DNA from: Parelaphostrongylus tenuis
Lineage: Eukaryota > Nematoda > Chromadorea > Rhabditida > Metastrongylidae
NCBI GenBank assembly: GCA_019055375.1
Contig: JAHQIW010002123.1
Span: forward strand, 248,001-312,000
Direction: 5' to 3'
Length of the DNA: 64,000 bases
A program made the translations under genes and the position numbers. Numbering within the stretch: position 1 is the first letter of the stretch; every line of letters begins with the position of its first letter. Below the pieces are notes generated by a model. It did not search any database. It saw only the letters and a program-made list of their open reading frames with translations, and was not told the origin of the DNA. This document shows, piece after piece, positions 23,707 to 35,745 of the stretch.

Positions 23707-23850
23707 CGTAGAATACTGGTTGAGCAGGTCTTCGTGCAGCCTTGAAGATAGCCTGGCTGTGGCGTACCTTGTTGGCTGTAAGAGAGTACTACGAGATCGA
23801 CCTTGAGCCGCGACGAGCATCACAGCTATTTGTCAACGCCATCCCCCTTC
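23707..23850 (-). mobile_element. tRNA-derived SINE, family B, fragment
   Basis: Matches in reverse orientation the element at 52,066: GTAGAATACTGG, AGCAGGTCTTCGTGCAG, GATAGCCTGGCTGTGGCGT, and CGCGACGAGCATCACA. Also present in copy B at 40,593. Confidence 0.6.
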
Positions 23851-24408
23851 CGCGTATCTGTTCAATTCTTGAAAATCGAAGAAAACACCTGATAAGCAAT
23901 CATCTGATTTAATTTGAATTTGTGACTCGGTGATTGGACGCTTATTCGCCATTAGCTTTTTTTTCAAAGAAATTATACAACTATCATCGAGATTTCAAGG
24001 CACTTTACGAGTAAGTCAGCACATTCACATGACAAGGCGTGTGCTGATGATAAAGCACATATGTTTGATCCCGCAACTTTTTGCTAGTCTCAGTAACCTT
24101 AACCCAAATCTGCATTTACCCTGAGACCCTACACTTAGAACACAAAAGCAGTAAAATATCTCAATAAAAAATCGATTCCGTAGACCGAGCGGAACCAAAG
24201 GCAAAGTCAGAAAAGTGCCATTCGAATAATACAAATTTTCAGTGTTTCAAGCAAGTATAGAAAATAGGCCTTATGGAGAAAAATAATATCACATCATAAA
24301 AGAGGAATAGGGCATGAACGACGAGTAGGGTTTCCATAACTTCCACAATGCATACATACTGCGTATTTCCGCGTTCATTTCTCCATTTTCACACCGACGT
24401 GTTCAGAG

Positions 24409-24744
24409 CCTTCAGTGACGAAACATAGGGAACGAAGCACATCTGGGAGTAACCTGTATAGCGAAATCGACTTTTCCTCGGTTTATGCTATTGCAGTTTT
24501 TATTCCTGAAAAATTGTGTATCTTTCAAGTAATTTAAAAAACCTATGAAGTTTCCAGTTGTAAACAGTGGAAAATACCTTCAGTGACGAAACATATGGAA
24601 CGAAGCACATCTGGGAATAACCTGTATAGCGAAATCGACTTTCCCTCGGTTTATGCTATTGCAGCTTTTATTTCTGAAAATTTGTGTATCTTTCAAGTAA
24701 TTTAAAAAACCTATGAAGTTTCCAGTTGTAAACAGTGGAAAATA
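24409..24744 (+). repeat. Tandem 168-bp duplication
   Basis: Two consecutive units begin CCTTCAGTGACGAAACATA at 24,409 and 24,577 and end CAGTTGTAAACAGTGG. Only one unit exists in copy B (from 41,294). The duplication is therefore later than the segmental duplication, or was reduced in B. Confidence 0.85.
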
Positions 24745-25218
24745 TCATAGCTAATGGAGATTTTTCCATGGGCGTTGATATCGCGATAGTTTTTACTACA
24801 CTCGTTAGGTAGACATGAAAGCATCGTTGTGAAGCTGGTGCACGAACCTCTTGGGCTGTTGGCTCATATGTTGAGTGAATTGAGGAATGGACGCTTTAGG
24901 GCAAACAAAATCTGCACATTCACTTGAAAAGAGAGAGTGAGCGAATTTGACTGCTTTTTTGAGTATTACTTGGAAATTCGTTTTTTCAAAGATATGACGT
25001 GGAATATTACCTACATATCTACTCATTAAACTTACTGCGATCACCTACTTCATGATTATGGATTTCTCGCTGCTTCTTGCAAATGTTCTGAATTATCGAT
25101 GAGAAATTATATCAGTCGCACAAAGACAGACGATTTCACTAAACTGAACAAGAATTCAAATCTAACTTCTAGAAGGGTACAGCTGTTCATTGAAGTATCA
25201 AACAAAGCGAAGACTCAC

Positions 25219-25392
25219 TAACAAACAAATTTGGAACATCACCATTTTTCTGAATCTTTGCATGTGTAACACTTTTTCCACGAATAGAACACTTAATGAC
25301 ACAGCCAACTTGAATTGTTCAATTGCAGCTTCCACTCCCTGCCGTGAGAATTTATGTATGGTAACACCACCTGTGTCGTCAGTAAACCACAA
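25219..25392 (-). CDS. Candidate exon, copy A (unidentified)
   Basis: Open minus-strand segment of 58 codons between an acceptor (CCCCATAG) and a consensus donor (GTGAGT), encoding GVTIHKFSRQGVEAAIEQF and LSVLFVEKVLHMQRF. The GVEAAIEQ stretch loosely resembles the end of a KH domain, but that is weak. The copy B equivalent (41,932-42,099) is open in the same frame with many amino-acid changes. It could be a decaying gene. A further open minus frame lies downstream at 24,805-25,044. Confidence 0.25.
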
Positions 25393-25921
25393 CTATGGGG
25401 CAACAATCAGTGACGAAAAGCTTACAGTGATTTACCATAGCCGGTGATCTGTGATTACTATGATATGCAAAAACTTGTGAATGAAAGGAAATTGTACCTT
25501 ACCTGAATCACCATGGGTAACACTTTAGGAACGCATCAATTGAGCAACTCTTTATACTTTAGTTCCCACATGGTCCCGTTGAGAGAAACTAAGAGCAGAA
25601 ATCGAACTTGTACTAGTTCTTGGTGACCACAATTGCCCATAGAAGAGATACCATCGGAAATTTTAGCAGCGTGGGTACTGCCACACGTATATTTCACTTT
25701 GCGGAAGGCAGCATAACCGACATTGCCAGTGGCACGATTTCTTTCGCCAACCGCAATTCTTATTTTTTTGTTTCGAGATATACTTTGGGCTCTGTATACA
25801 ACTCTGATTGAACATGATTCTCTCTACAAGTCTGTGCAGTTTGTGCACATATAATTCCTATTTGCGAAGAGAACTCTGAATGTAAAGTATTTTTATTTTT
25901 GCTCTTACAGTGCGCTACAAA

Positions 25922-26581
25922 AAGCAAAACCTATTCGAGAATTAGTTCAGGAATCAAATTCGCTAACATTTGGAGAACCGAATGAGCTTAGTCCAATAAA
26001 AAGCGATCGACACACGGGTTTTAGCTGAGCAAATAAGGTAAACCGAGTGTGAAACACAATTTTATTTTCGCTGCTACAGCACATCACAAAGGCCAATCTA
26101 GAAAACAAGCAAAGTGTCGCAATCTTCAACATTTGAACCTTCGAATGGTTGCTCAAATTCTAGATAAAAAGCTTTGCTCAACAAAAAAGACCTCCGAAGA
26201 TCTAAGGGGCAAAATGGCTCTCATCGTCCGCAAAGGGTTATATGAACATAGGCAAAGCCTTTCTACTTCCAGCTGACAATTTGATGCCATCCACTTGAAT
26301 TATCATCCTGAGTCAGAAAGTTGACAGATCTAGGGCTGATATGGAAATTGCATTGTTTAATGATGGCCCTTTTTGTAGACTTTATAGAATCTCAAAAAAG
26401 TGTGCACTCCACGAAAACTGTTTTCCCAAGAGAAAAAAAGGTTATTGACGAAGAAAAAGAAGCCACTTTTCACAGAACATGCACGAAAAGACTAAACTTT
26501 CCTAATTAGACTAAGGTGCTCTCTCAAAAGCTCCCACATTGTGAAGCTACCTTGGTGCAGGTGCGAGTATCATATCCAAGA
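25922..26581. repeat. Segment present only in copy A
   Basis: About 660 bp with no counterpart in copy B, lying immediately before the inverted segment. Parts resemble repeat R1 (AACACAATTTTATTTTCGC, GCTGCTACAGCACATC). Confidence 0.65.
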
Positions 26582-26830
26582 TGAGAAAATGTGTGTTGGC
26601 TACATGGTGAGAGAGTATTACACCTCATAAGAGAAGGTATTGCAGAAGATAACAATCATGATAGAAACATAAAACCTATGATATATCAACTGCAAAGGCT
26701 CTTGTTAAGTAAATTTACTTGAGAAGACAAAATAAACATTAACTGAAGCTCAGTAAAATGTATCATAGAGGAAAACTTTCTTGCGTCACTTGAAACTACA
26801 GGCTTTACTAACGAGAAGGTCCCACTGGAC
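26582..26830 (+). other. Segment inverted between copies (copy A orientation)
   Basis: TGAGAAAATGTGTGTTGGCT to CCCACTGGAC here matches 42,636-42,890 only as the reverse complement. Flanking sequence to the right (TAGCGAATCCCGGAAACT) is collinear again. Confidence 0.85.
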
Positions 26831-29800
26831 TATTTGCCGTACCTGACAATTAGCGAATCCCGGAAACTCTTGCACGATAGCCTTGCATCAATTTGTAACA
26901 AAAAACCTGCTTGAAATCGCTTACGAACTTAAGCAAAACTACTCCGCTAAAATTAAGCACGCATTCTTGACAAGCCACACTGATTTGAATGCTCAAGAAT
27001 CAAACTAAATCAGCGACCAAAAAGTTATCACCAGTTGTCGAAAAAATAGAATGACCTTGCATGCATAAGGCGGAGCAAATGATTGAATGTACTTTGATAT
27101 GTATAGATAATAAGAAGTATTAAGAATTAGAAGAGCAGGGAACTGTTCAGTTATCGGAACACATTTGTCATCATTTGGGGCAAAGTTCTTTCTGTTTCCA
27201 GACTTTTAGTGCTCATTTCATAGCAGCGATCTCTGCTTTTTGATACTGCAGCTTTCAGCAGCGAAAATAGATAAGTTCATGACTAGCGCGCATTACCGTG
27301 CGTATTTTTGTTAGCTTCAGAAGATTTTTCTTTGTTTCGTAGCAATTTCTAGGATTTTGGTATTACAATTGCAGAAGAAGAAGTTTGTTCAATAGCTCTA
27401 AGGCCTTAGGTCTTAACTTCATTTGACGCTGTTAAATAAATCCTCTACAAGCACAAACCTGAGCATCTTCTCCTCGTCCTTTTATGACTCAGTAGAATAC
27501 GTCATGAACGCCCGAAAGAGGCAATTGGGGACTTCAGCGCATCTGAGCGTCACACCTAACGAGTCTTGCATATATCTCACGTTCCGATGATTGGCAACTA
27601 CGTCATGCATGGAAAATTACAAGACAATTCAGATTTCGTCTCTAAGACTATCTTCAAAGCCATAGAAAAGAGCTACTTTGAGACTAGAACACCGCATTTT
27701 CAAAGAGTTGGAGATTTTGTTGCATCAGCAGTCCTTCTCTTGTGATAACAATTTCAGTGGATGATTGGTATTGACAATATGACTTAAGCGGAAAAAAAGT
27801 GAGAGGCGAAGGAAGGAAAAAGACCAGTTATTAGAGGTAAACGATGAATTCTCAAGCCTCTCGATTTTCTCAGGAATGCAGTTGGCACGAAACTTTTTTC
27901 AACATCTCTTCTATCTTATAATATAGGAAAGCGAAAAATAAGTGGTCTAGCGATCAAAATCATATAACGTTAGAGCTCTCTGGTGTATTTGTTCTCAAGT
28001 GCGGAACATAACACTTGGCTAGTGAGTTTCCCAAGTCTTCTGACCTTATGCAGCGCTTCTAGCTCATGGTCCTACATGTTTTCGAATGGCGTAAATATTG
28101 TGCTTGCTTATTAGTCAATGATATTTCGTCTTTCCATTTGTTTTTTACACAGTGGTTATTCCGCTGCTAAAGTAAAAATCAAAGTAAACTTTGACTATCA
28201 TAAACAAGAAAGGAATAAGAAAAATATTTTCACAAAATAATTACCTGACAAAAAGTGAAAATTGAGAAGAAAGCAAATAGTTCATAGGTAAAAATGACAA
28301 ATAACTTACATAAATCAAAAATAAAACAAATCAAAATAATAAAAGTGAAAAGAAAGCAAATAATATCCAGGTAAAAATAATAAATAATTCTGAAACACCA
28401 TAATGACCTAAGGATTTCTATAACAAGCATATAACGTTCCTTTTGTGGGTTCAGGGTTCCTATTTCCATTTTATAATGCCAAATAAACCCACTAATAAAA
28501 CTATGTTTAAGCATAAATCTATGCCTAAGTCTAAACAACCAAGGCCTATACACGAAAAACATTTGAATATCTAAAGAATATTTCAAAGTATCAGAGTCTT
28601 ACGTTTTATTCCAAATTTTTCTAAATCAAAAAGAAAATTTAGATTTAGTAACAAAAATTGTATAACACATGTGAATCGCGCCGCACGGTTAATGCGCTCT
28701 CAGTTCAACGCAATCTTGTGGTGGCCGCTACAGCGCATTGAGAAGTTCATTTTCAGAACTCAGAACACTATTGAGATTTTTGAAGTTTAAGTCAATGAAT
28801 AATTGCTAAAGATTCATGAGGAAAAGTTGTCCAACAAAAAATGCTCAAATGTGTACATAATTTTATTTTCACTGCACACTAAGAATTGCTTTTTCACAAA
28901 CGAAACACCGTATTACATATCTTGAAATTTGAGCTATCAAATGATTAATGAAACGTTAATAAGCAAGAAACGAGTTTTCCTATGGGGGTCGACAAGGTGG
29001 AAGTTCCTCATTTGCATTTGACGTAGTGTTATGCTCGTTAGGGGGGCGCTCCAATTCTCCTTTCCACTTTAATATTGGTGCTCTTTGCTCGTAAGCATTA
29101 GAGACGTATTTCTCGTGCCAGGCGAAGTGACTCTTTTTACCCTTCTACTTCCATGCAAACACTCGTCGCTTTTGGATATATGTTCTCGACAAGTGCATTT
29201 TTCTTGTGCAAATAAATGCAGAGAAGTATCGCACTAGTATGCTTTTATTACTTCGTTTACTACAGCATTCGTACTGTTGCCACTTCCAGAGGGATGTCCT
29301 GGAGGTTCAGATATGGAAGTCAGTTTTGTCTAGGTTTCTCTTGTGTAAACCCATTATACTCTGATTGATCAATGAACAATTCGGAGAACATTTGTTCATG
29401 TACTCTTTTGCAGATGATAAACAATCCTTCATGCACCGACAGTGGAGTGTTAGGCAATTGATAACCAAATTACACTCAGCATTGCTCATTGAATAACCAG
29501 TGTTTTCTATCCTTCTTCCAATCGAAATTACTTGAAATCGTTTTTACCTTACCACATTTATTTTTCTACTTCACTCGAAAGCTTTGTTTATGAATTTCGA
29601 CTTTAAAAAGTGTGTTTGAACTATTAATGCGCGCTAGATATTGGAACGCTGACGTAGTCACGTGAATGTGTGTTTTGTGTTTTCATTCTAGAAGGTCGTT
29701 CAATACCTAATAGACTCAGAATCCTGCTCATAAAAAAGTGAGTACAAGCGGCCGAACAACTCCACCTGTACACCTCTTCATTCGACCGCTTTTAGAGACC

Positions 29801-29891
29801 CTGATTACAAATATTAATAATATGATAATGTGATAACATGTTCGTTTCGAATATTTTCCTGAGACCGCGCTCAAAATTCAACATATGTGAC
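26831..29891. other. No gene recognised
   Basis: AT-rich. The longest frame (minus 28,230-28,586) is low in complexity and lacks conservation in copy B beyond the background. R1-like text occurs near 28,720-29,020. Confidence 0.45.
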
Positions 29892-30170
29892 AATTACTAC
29901 TTGAGCCAACATGTCTAGTGATCCGTCATGGGCACCTAAACAGCTCGACACACGTGTCTCGGCCCCGGCAGCCCCGTCAGTCGAACAAGCTCCTCGTCTC
30001 CAGCAAATCTCTGAGGGTGCTCCATTCTCCTTAGAGTAGGCGACTATGAACGCCCCTCCCCCCTTCAAGTAATAATTCGATTGACGGGGCTGCCGAGCCG
30101 AGACATATGTGTCGGTTTGTACAGGTGCTCATGACGAGTCACGTGACATGTTGGCTCGAATAATTATTTT
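29892..30170. repeat. Foldback element with hammerhead-like arms
   Basis: The left arm TTGAGCCAACATGTC...GACACACGTGTCTCGGCC...CCCCGTCAG is repeated inverted on the right: TGACGGGGCTGCC...CCGAGACATATGTGTCGG...GACATGTTGGCTC. The arms are about 90-100 bp around a central spacer of about 90 bp. Each arm contains the order CTGACG-x, GGGCTGCC stem, GAGAC, ACACGTGTG seen in diverged form in the 59,258 element. Confidence 0.75.
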
Positions 30171-30384
30171 AGAACATGACAACATGTTTTTAGCCTTTCA
30201 TTGGTTTCGGTACGGCACTCAGACAGTACTAGAAAGGCTTCTTTTGCCTTCCACGCCCAAAAATAGTATGGTGACTTTGAGTTCAGCCCATCCTAGGGGC
30301 CACCTTTATTATTAGGGGGTATAGTCCCCGGGTACTCCCAATAAGTAGGATAGTCCTACAAGGAATCACCTAAACTGAAGGGCA

Positions 30385-30882
30385 CCGTGCTACTGAGGAG
30401 CCTGGAAAGGCGAAACAGATTTGTCTAGTACTACCTAAGTGCCAAGCCAGACCTCTTAAATGGCTCAAAACTTCCACCTTAGTCCCAATCTTGGTTAGTC
30501 ATTCCGCAGTGCATATTACCTGTTTCATCAAACTCTATCATAATATTCCTGCATTGCTATCATTGCACTGTCAGTATTACGGTAAACTACTTGATCAAAA
30601 TCCGACACTTTGGCTCAAAGGAAACCACAAAAAGTCTTGCGTAGCAAGCTCACACAGATTAGAAGTCTACTACGAGATAGACAACAATTGGACTTCCGAT
30701 ACTATACTCTGTACTCCACTTTTCTTTAAGGACTTCAGCCTCAGACATGAAGACAATGGCAGGGTTTGGTGCAAACATCTGCCCCAAACCTTTTTCTTGT
30801 GCTTGATATCCTCCAAAGTACTTGGAGACTGAACAGGTCACACACTCTATCACCAAAGCCATTAGCTGTTGACTTGCCAAGC
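30385..30882. other. About 500 bp present only in copy A
   Basis: In copy B the sequence passes from CTGAACTGAAAGGC directly to TGCACAGTTTTATCTACT. Here the same flanks are about 500 bp apart. The insert has a minus frame of 73 codons (30,659-30,880) without a recognised domain. It could be an insertion in A or a deletion in B. Confidence 0.7.
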
Positions 30883-31220
30883 CACACAGTTTTATCTACT
30901 CTTCCTAAAATCTGAGGTATGAGTCAAAGGCGTAGGCATGGGTGACCCTTGAGGCGTCTTGGGTAAATTTTAAGATTTAAAGAATATCTCAGACTGATTT
31001 TCAAGTGAGAGTGAGGTGTATAGTTTATAGTGTGTGACAATGACAGCGGTGACGTTCCTCACATGAGTAGCTGAATGGTTGTTTTATTTGATGGGTAGAT
31101 ATCTATATTAATTTTCGCATTACATTAAGTTTAGATCTACGAAATTTTGATTGAATAAACAATCGCAATTCATTTAATTGATCGCTTCCTGCGGTGGTAT
31201 GATCTTGTATTATATTCAAT

Positions 31221-31424
31221 AATGTGGAGTGCTGTGCAAAAACATTTGCGCCAGTCGGGATTCGAACCCAGATCTCATTCTTCCCGGGTGCGTGGATGAA
31301 CCGTTGAACCACTGACGCTGATCCACTGAGTGGTGCAACGGTTCAACACACGCCCCGGAAAGAATGAGATCAGGGTTCGAATCCCGGCTGACGCAAATGT
31401 TTTTGCACAACACTCCACATTATC
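31221..31424. repeat. Foldback with two tRNA-like arms (copy A)
   Basis: Left and right arms are inverted copies. Read outward from the centre, each gives a GTCAGTGGTTCAACGG-like A box, CGGAAAGAATGAGATC, the B box GGTTCGAATCCC, CTGACGC closing an acceptor stem with GCGTCAG, and then TTTTTGCACA and ACTCCACATTAT. Two head-to-head tRNA-sized units thus make a hairpin of about 200 bp. Confidence 0.8.
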
Positions 31425-32047
31425 GGGTATATTGACCGAACAATTAGGTATAATATGATACAAGACATTTCGGCTCTCAGGAAGTGGAATTTGACGTAAC
31501 GTCGGCCATGGTTTGTGCAAAGAAAAACATGGAATTCTCGCTCAACTTTGAACAAAGGTCGTTCATAAGATAATATTCAATGTCACATTCTTTTTCAACG
31601 CCTTGTGGTTCAGGTTTAAAGGACTTTACTTCGCCAAAGGGTAAAGATTGCATATTCGAACACTGCAAAGATGGTGAATTGTTGCATGTGGAAGTGTAAA
31701 GCAGAAGTTTTTCAAATTGTCGAGTACATGCATTCCAGTACGAAGTCCATAACGGGTATGAAATGTTTAGAGGAAAAGTAATTTGTAACAAAGTAATTTC
31801 TGTACAAATAAAGTAATGTTTTCTTCTAGAGCAGCGACGAGATGGTTATTTTAAGATTCAATCTATAGTGACTAACGTTACGTATGTCTCACCTTTTTTG
31901 GATCCTGAGAAGTTGGAACTGATATGTAATTGACTCAGCCAAGTACTTCGTTAACCCAAAATGAGCAATTTAACCCTTCGGGTAAGACATGGCCACGCCG
32001 ACGACCCCACCTCACCGTGCGCCGCATCACTAATCACTCAGCACTAC

Positions 32048-32320
32048 GATACGAATCACAGGATATAGGCACAGCAGTGGAATCAGCAGCGATTACGCCA
32101 TCGATTAATTACTAATAGTCTAAATAGAGAGTTCTGTCTGGCGAGAAATATGCGCGTCTGCAACGCAAGAAATTTCCACCAGTAACAACGTTAAGAGCTG
32201 TTTTTGCGAAAGCCGGCAACGTGGAGCTGTAATCTGAAGTATCAGCTTTCGAATGATTACTAAAACTCCTGTTGGAATTTCCTGTCTAGCGAATGAGATC
32301 GGTTGTTAATTTGTTCCCAC
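32048..32320. repeat. Dispersed repeat R1 at the duplication junction
   Basis: Copy A similarity to the end of copy B stops at GCACTACG (32,047). The next 70 bp (AGGATATAGGCACAGC, ATTACGCCATCGA) match the R1 copy at 57,970-58,040. From 32,116 the sequence matches the start of copy A. The junction is therefore inside R1. Confidence 0.7.
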
Positions 32321-32792
32321 AAAACCGAGTACAACCGAAGGACGTGTTACTATGGAACACTTGTGCACCTCTTTTCGGGCATACCTTCGCCGTGTCGCTG
32401 CGGCGCTACCGCTATAGATGTTATAATGGAGGTAATCAAATAAAAGAACTAGTAAAGGAGGTCTGCTAAAGATCATATACATATTCTGAAATTTTTCTGA
32501 AAAAGGCTTAAACTATGTTTGAGAACCTGTTATCTGCTACTTCTATTTTGATGCTCAGAAATATGTGGCCTTCGAAAAAGATGGAAAAACGTATAGATAA
32601 TGAGGATGGCGCTTTATCAGTCTTTCGAGCAGTCAGTTTGCGCGTGTCCGCTTGAGACGACTGTATCCCTAGAGAAGGAGAAACGCGAGAAGATTCAGAC
32701 GCCGATTCTTGACTAAAAAACCACTAATTGAGAGGCGTAAACACCTAGACCGTAATTGAATCTTTAGACATAATAAAAGTACAAGCGAAATA

Positions 32793-33092
32793 AAAGATAT
32801 AAAGTTCTTGGCATTGATCAGTCCATAAGGGATGCGCCATGCAATTGTCTTCAATTTTTGATTTTCGTTTGAGGTGATTGAACGCATATCTGGCCATTAC
32901 AATGACCAGCGATGGCCTCCCACTGAGCCGAGTCAGTGCTTTTTATTCTTCAAGACAAGTTTGAGACCAGACTGGTACCAAAGTACCGACACGGAGGGAT
33001 GGATGGCTTAGTGAGCCATGAGCGCGAGATCAAACCATTCACCTCGTGTGCGAAGCAGAGCACCTCTGACCACTGCGCCGCATACGCTCTTC
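32793..33092 (-). mobile_element. tRNA-derived SINE, family A, copy 6
   Basis: Reverse orientation, orthologous to 15,452. The B box is altered to GGTTTGATCTC and the head reads GCGGCGCAGTGG on the minus strand. Confidence 0.8.
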
Positions 33093-33770
33093 CAAGCAAA
33101 ATAAAGGAATCAATATATGGATAAATTGATGTAAATAGAAAGTAGTACACAAAATTGTGAGCAATGAGCACGAAGTTGGAAGTTCAAATAAAATTCTAGT
33201 TAAAGAGGACTGACCGCCATCTAAACGGAGCAATTACATTGTTGTAAACAACAGATCAAAAGTAATGGGTTTTTGATGTAATTTGGTAGTTACCTAGTTG
33301 TAAATGCAATCGAAGAGGAGTTTGGGCGTAGATTTTTCCGAGACATAGAGAATTTGAGCTTTCAAAGCACTATATACATTCTGCATACGGTCAGCTTACA
33401 ATAGCTCTGAAACAATAAAAAAGATCTTGCCACTCAAATTGTCTAAGCGAGGATTACCACTGAGAAAATTAAGGAATTCCTTCAAAAACTATCAAAAATG
33501 GGCACAAATATTTTTTTTTTGACGTCAAAACACGTAGTAATTTGTGGCATTATCTCTGAAGTCACAAAAAACGTCGAAATATGTTTGCTACATTTTTCAC
33601 AACTTGAAAAAAAAATTGGAGGCTGAAAAACGCACCTTTTCACTATGATCCACTACAGTCGTCATGAGGATTCACAGATTTAGACACCGCCACAAATGCG
33701 ATAATCGATCTCAATGTACACTTACGCTACAATATGGAATTTAGAAAATGATATAATTTTTGGTAGAGTA

Positions 33771-33845
33771 GAAGCCCCGGTAGTGTAGTGGCTAGTAGGT
33801 GTTGAAACGGTGAGACGCGAGTTCAACTCCCCCTCCCTTGGAGTT
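33771..33845 (+). repeat. tRNA-like element
   Basis: Copy B equivalent of 16,575: CGGTAGTGTAGTGGCTAGTA and GAGTTCAACTCCC. The A-box-like part is closer to consensus here. Confidence 0.45.
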
Positions 33846-34284
33846 CGAAAATTTGCATACCCTCAAACTTCTTGAATAACAATTATCTTCTTGGAGAGAA
33901 AAAACGGATGGAAAGTGAATCTGCTCATCATGAGACAGAGTAGGAAGCGCTTTTAGAGGAATAATCAAAATGATTTAATAATCGTACATCTATAAGCACC
34001 GAAAACACGTGTCGAATTTGCTGCCGCATAGTTAATATTTATGGGAGTAATGTGGCAATTACTAATAAACTTTGTTTTGTCGCTCTGTGCTCACCCACAG
34101 TCGTCTATTCTAGGCGTATTTGTCAAAAATCGAAAAGCTTTGCCATGTTGCGTGTGCCAGCGCTCCTATCGACTCAGTGATATTCTTTCTTCCAATGACG
34201 TAGATAAACTACATTCATCATTTCAGGCAGCCTATAGAGGCAAGGCTGGCTACAGGTCTAGAGACTGATCCCGAGTGGAAAGGC

Positions 34285-34405
34285 GCCGTCGTTTGCGCCA
34301 TTGGTCGCGCCATTGGTCGCGCCGTCGGTCGCGTCGTCGGTCGCGCCGTCGGTCGCGCCGTCGTTCGCACCGTCGTTCGCGACATCGCTTGCGCCGTCGG
34401 TAGCG
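34285..34405. repeat. 12-bp minisatellite, expanded allele
   Basis: About ten units near GTCGCGCCGTCG with variants such as GTCGCGCCATTG and GTTCGCACCGTC. The flanks match those of the short allele at 17,080. Confidence 0.8.
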
Positions 34406-34504
34406 GCTTGCGGTAAACATTTATCACTCAGTTTGCGCAGACGTGTCACCACATCTTTCAAATGCCGTGACATTCGGCTGCACGTGCCTATACATTCCTA
34501 TAGG

Positions 34505-34590
34505 CATTAGCTGGTGCAGTGACCAGAAATCGAACTCGGTTCGCCCGCGAGGTAGACGAGTATTCCACCACTGCGCCGCCACGGCCGTTC
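34505..34590 (-). repeat. tRNA-like element
   Basis: Minus strand GGCGGCGCAGTGGTGGAATA and GAGTTCGATTTCT in A-box and B-box positions; equivalent to 17,255. Confidence 0.45.
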
Positions 34591-35254
34591 TACTATAAGT
34601 AAACTGATGGCGGTGAGTATTTTGAAACTTGTCTTACTTTATCTTTTATTGCTTATTTTCTTAATTTACATATTTTTTTTCAAAGGTATGTGGAAACATG
34701 AATTAATCCTTTTAGCTTCCACGTGAATCATGTATTATTTATCGGTCGCCGCAACGCGCCGGAAGAATTCGAGTTATCGCGCGTCTCGCTCTGGCTCTTT
34801 GTCATCATGACTGAGCGAAGTTTCACAGATGAGACTTAGATAAAAGACAAAGGGCTAAATTGTCATTGGAGTGCGCCCTTCTAATTCGGCGACCGCGTCG
34901 TACGCTAGGCCAGATATCAGCGTGGAAGTCAAAGGATTCAGAGCAAATCTGCTCATAGTATATCGACGACTTGCTCTATGAACCAAGCATATTTTCTTAT
35001 GAAATTTCATTTGAGATCACCCACATAATGAGCGTTTAAGTATCAAAATGGTGCCATCGAAGAGGAGTGATAAACCTTGTTAAAGATAAGTTAATTTCTA
35101 GACCAAATGCTCTACCATCACTATAGCGTGTATGGTTAGGATGAATTAGTCTTTGCGCTCACTGCATACGATTCATAGCCACCGGTTTAGTAAACTTTTG
35201 AACAGCTTAGGGCTAGGAATATGAGGGTTCCCCAGAATTCTCCTGTGAGCTTAA

Positions 35255-35560
35255 CCTATGTATATATATATATATATACATATGTGCATATATATATATA
35301 CATATGTGCATATGCATATATATGTGCATATATATATATACATATGTGCATATGCATATATATGCATCGTATATATATATATATATATGATATATCATAT
35401 ATATGTATATCATCCATCATCATATGTCAGATAGTGGTCAAAGTTGGAGTTTGAATTCTCCATTTGTCAATGTCGCATACGAATATATACTTCGAATATT
35501 TACTATGTAAAATATATATGTATATACTATATATAATATATACGAATTTATACGAATATA
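35255..35560. repeat. TA-rich microsatellite; empty SINE site
   Basis: Starts directly after GTGAGCTTAACCTATG, where copy A carries a SINE. Contains repeated CATATGTGCATATATATA units. Confidence 0.85.
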
Positions 35561-35745
35561 AATGTATACTATAACATCATGTATTCTTTTGGTATTTTAG
35601 TGGGAAATAAAAGTTGAGGTCACGGTTATCACACTTTGACTTGTGCAATTCATGTTATTTATGGTGTTTTCATCGCTTAGACACTCATCTCTGTAACATC
35701 TCTCCGTCCTCGTTACACCACCAAGCTATTCACTAGACATTTCAG

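Larger units (their letters stand above)
14789..32047 (+). repeat. Segmental duplication, copy A
   Basis: Collinear with 32,116-47,590 in the same orientation. Shared landmarks in order are: SINE (15,452/32,793), tRNA-like element (16,575/33,771), minisatellite (17,080/34,285), TA microsatellite (18,333/35,255), phosphodiesterase-like exons (20,644/37,508), small secreted gene (21,374/38,238), SINE (22,157/39,022), SINE family B (23,707/40,593), foldback (29,892/45,944) and tRNA-like foldback (31,221/46,778). Divergence is visibly uneven, from almost identical patches to stretches with many changes. Copy A is longer because it carries material that B lacks. Confidence 0.9.

Noticed and set aside
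28230..28586. 118-codon minus-strand frame, the longest of its region
   Set aside because: AT-rich, Phe/Ile-biased low-complexity translation. The copy B version is shorter and altered, and part of it matches a repeat-like frame at 12,304.
34862..35112. Highly similar segment between copies as a conserved RNA or exon
   Set aside because: No structure, family motif or splice logic could be seen. High identity may reflect gene conversion only.
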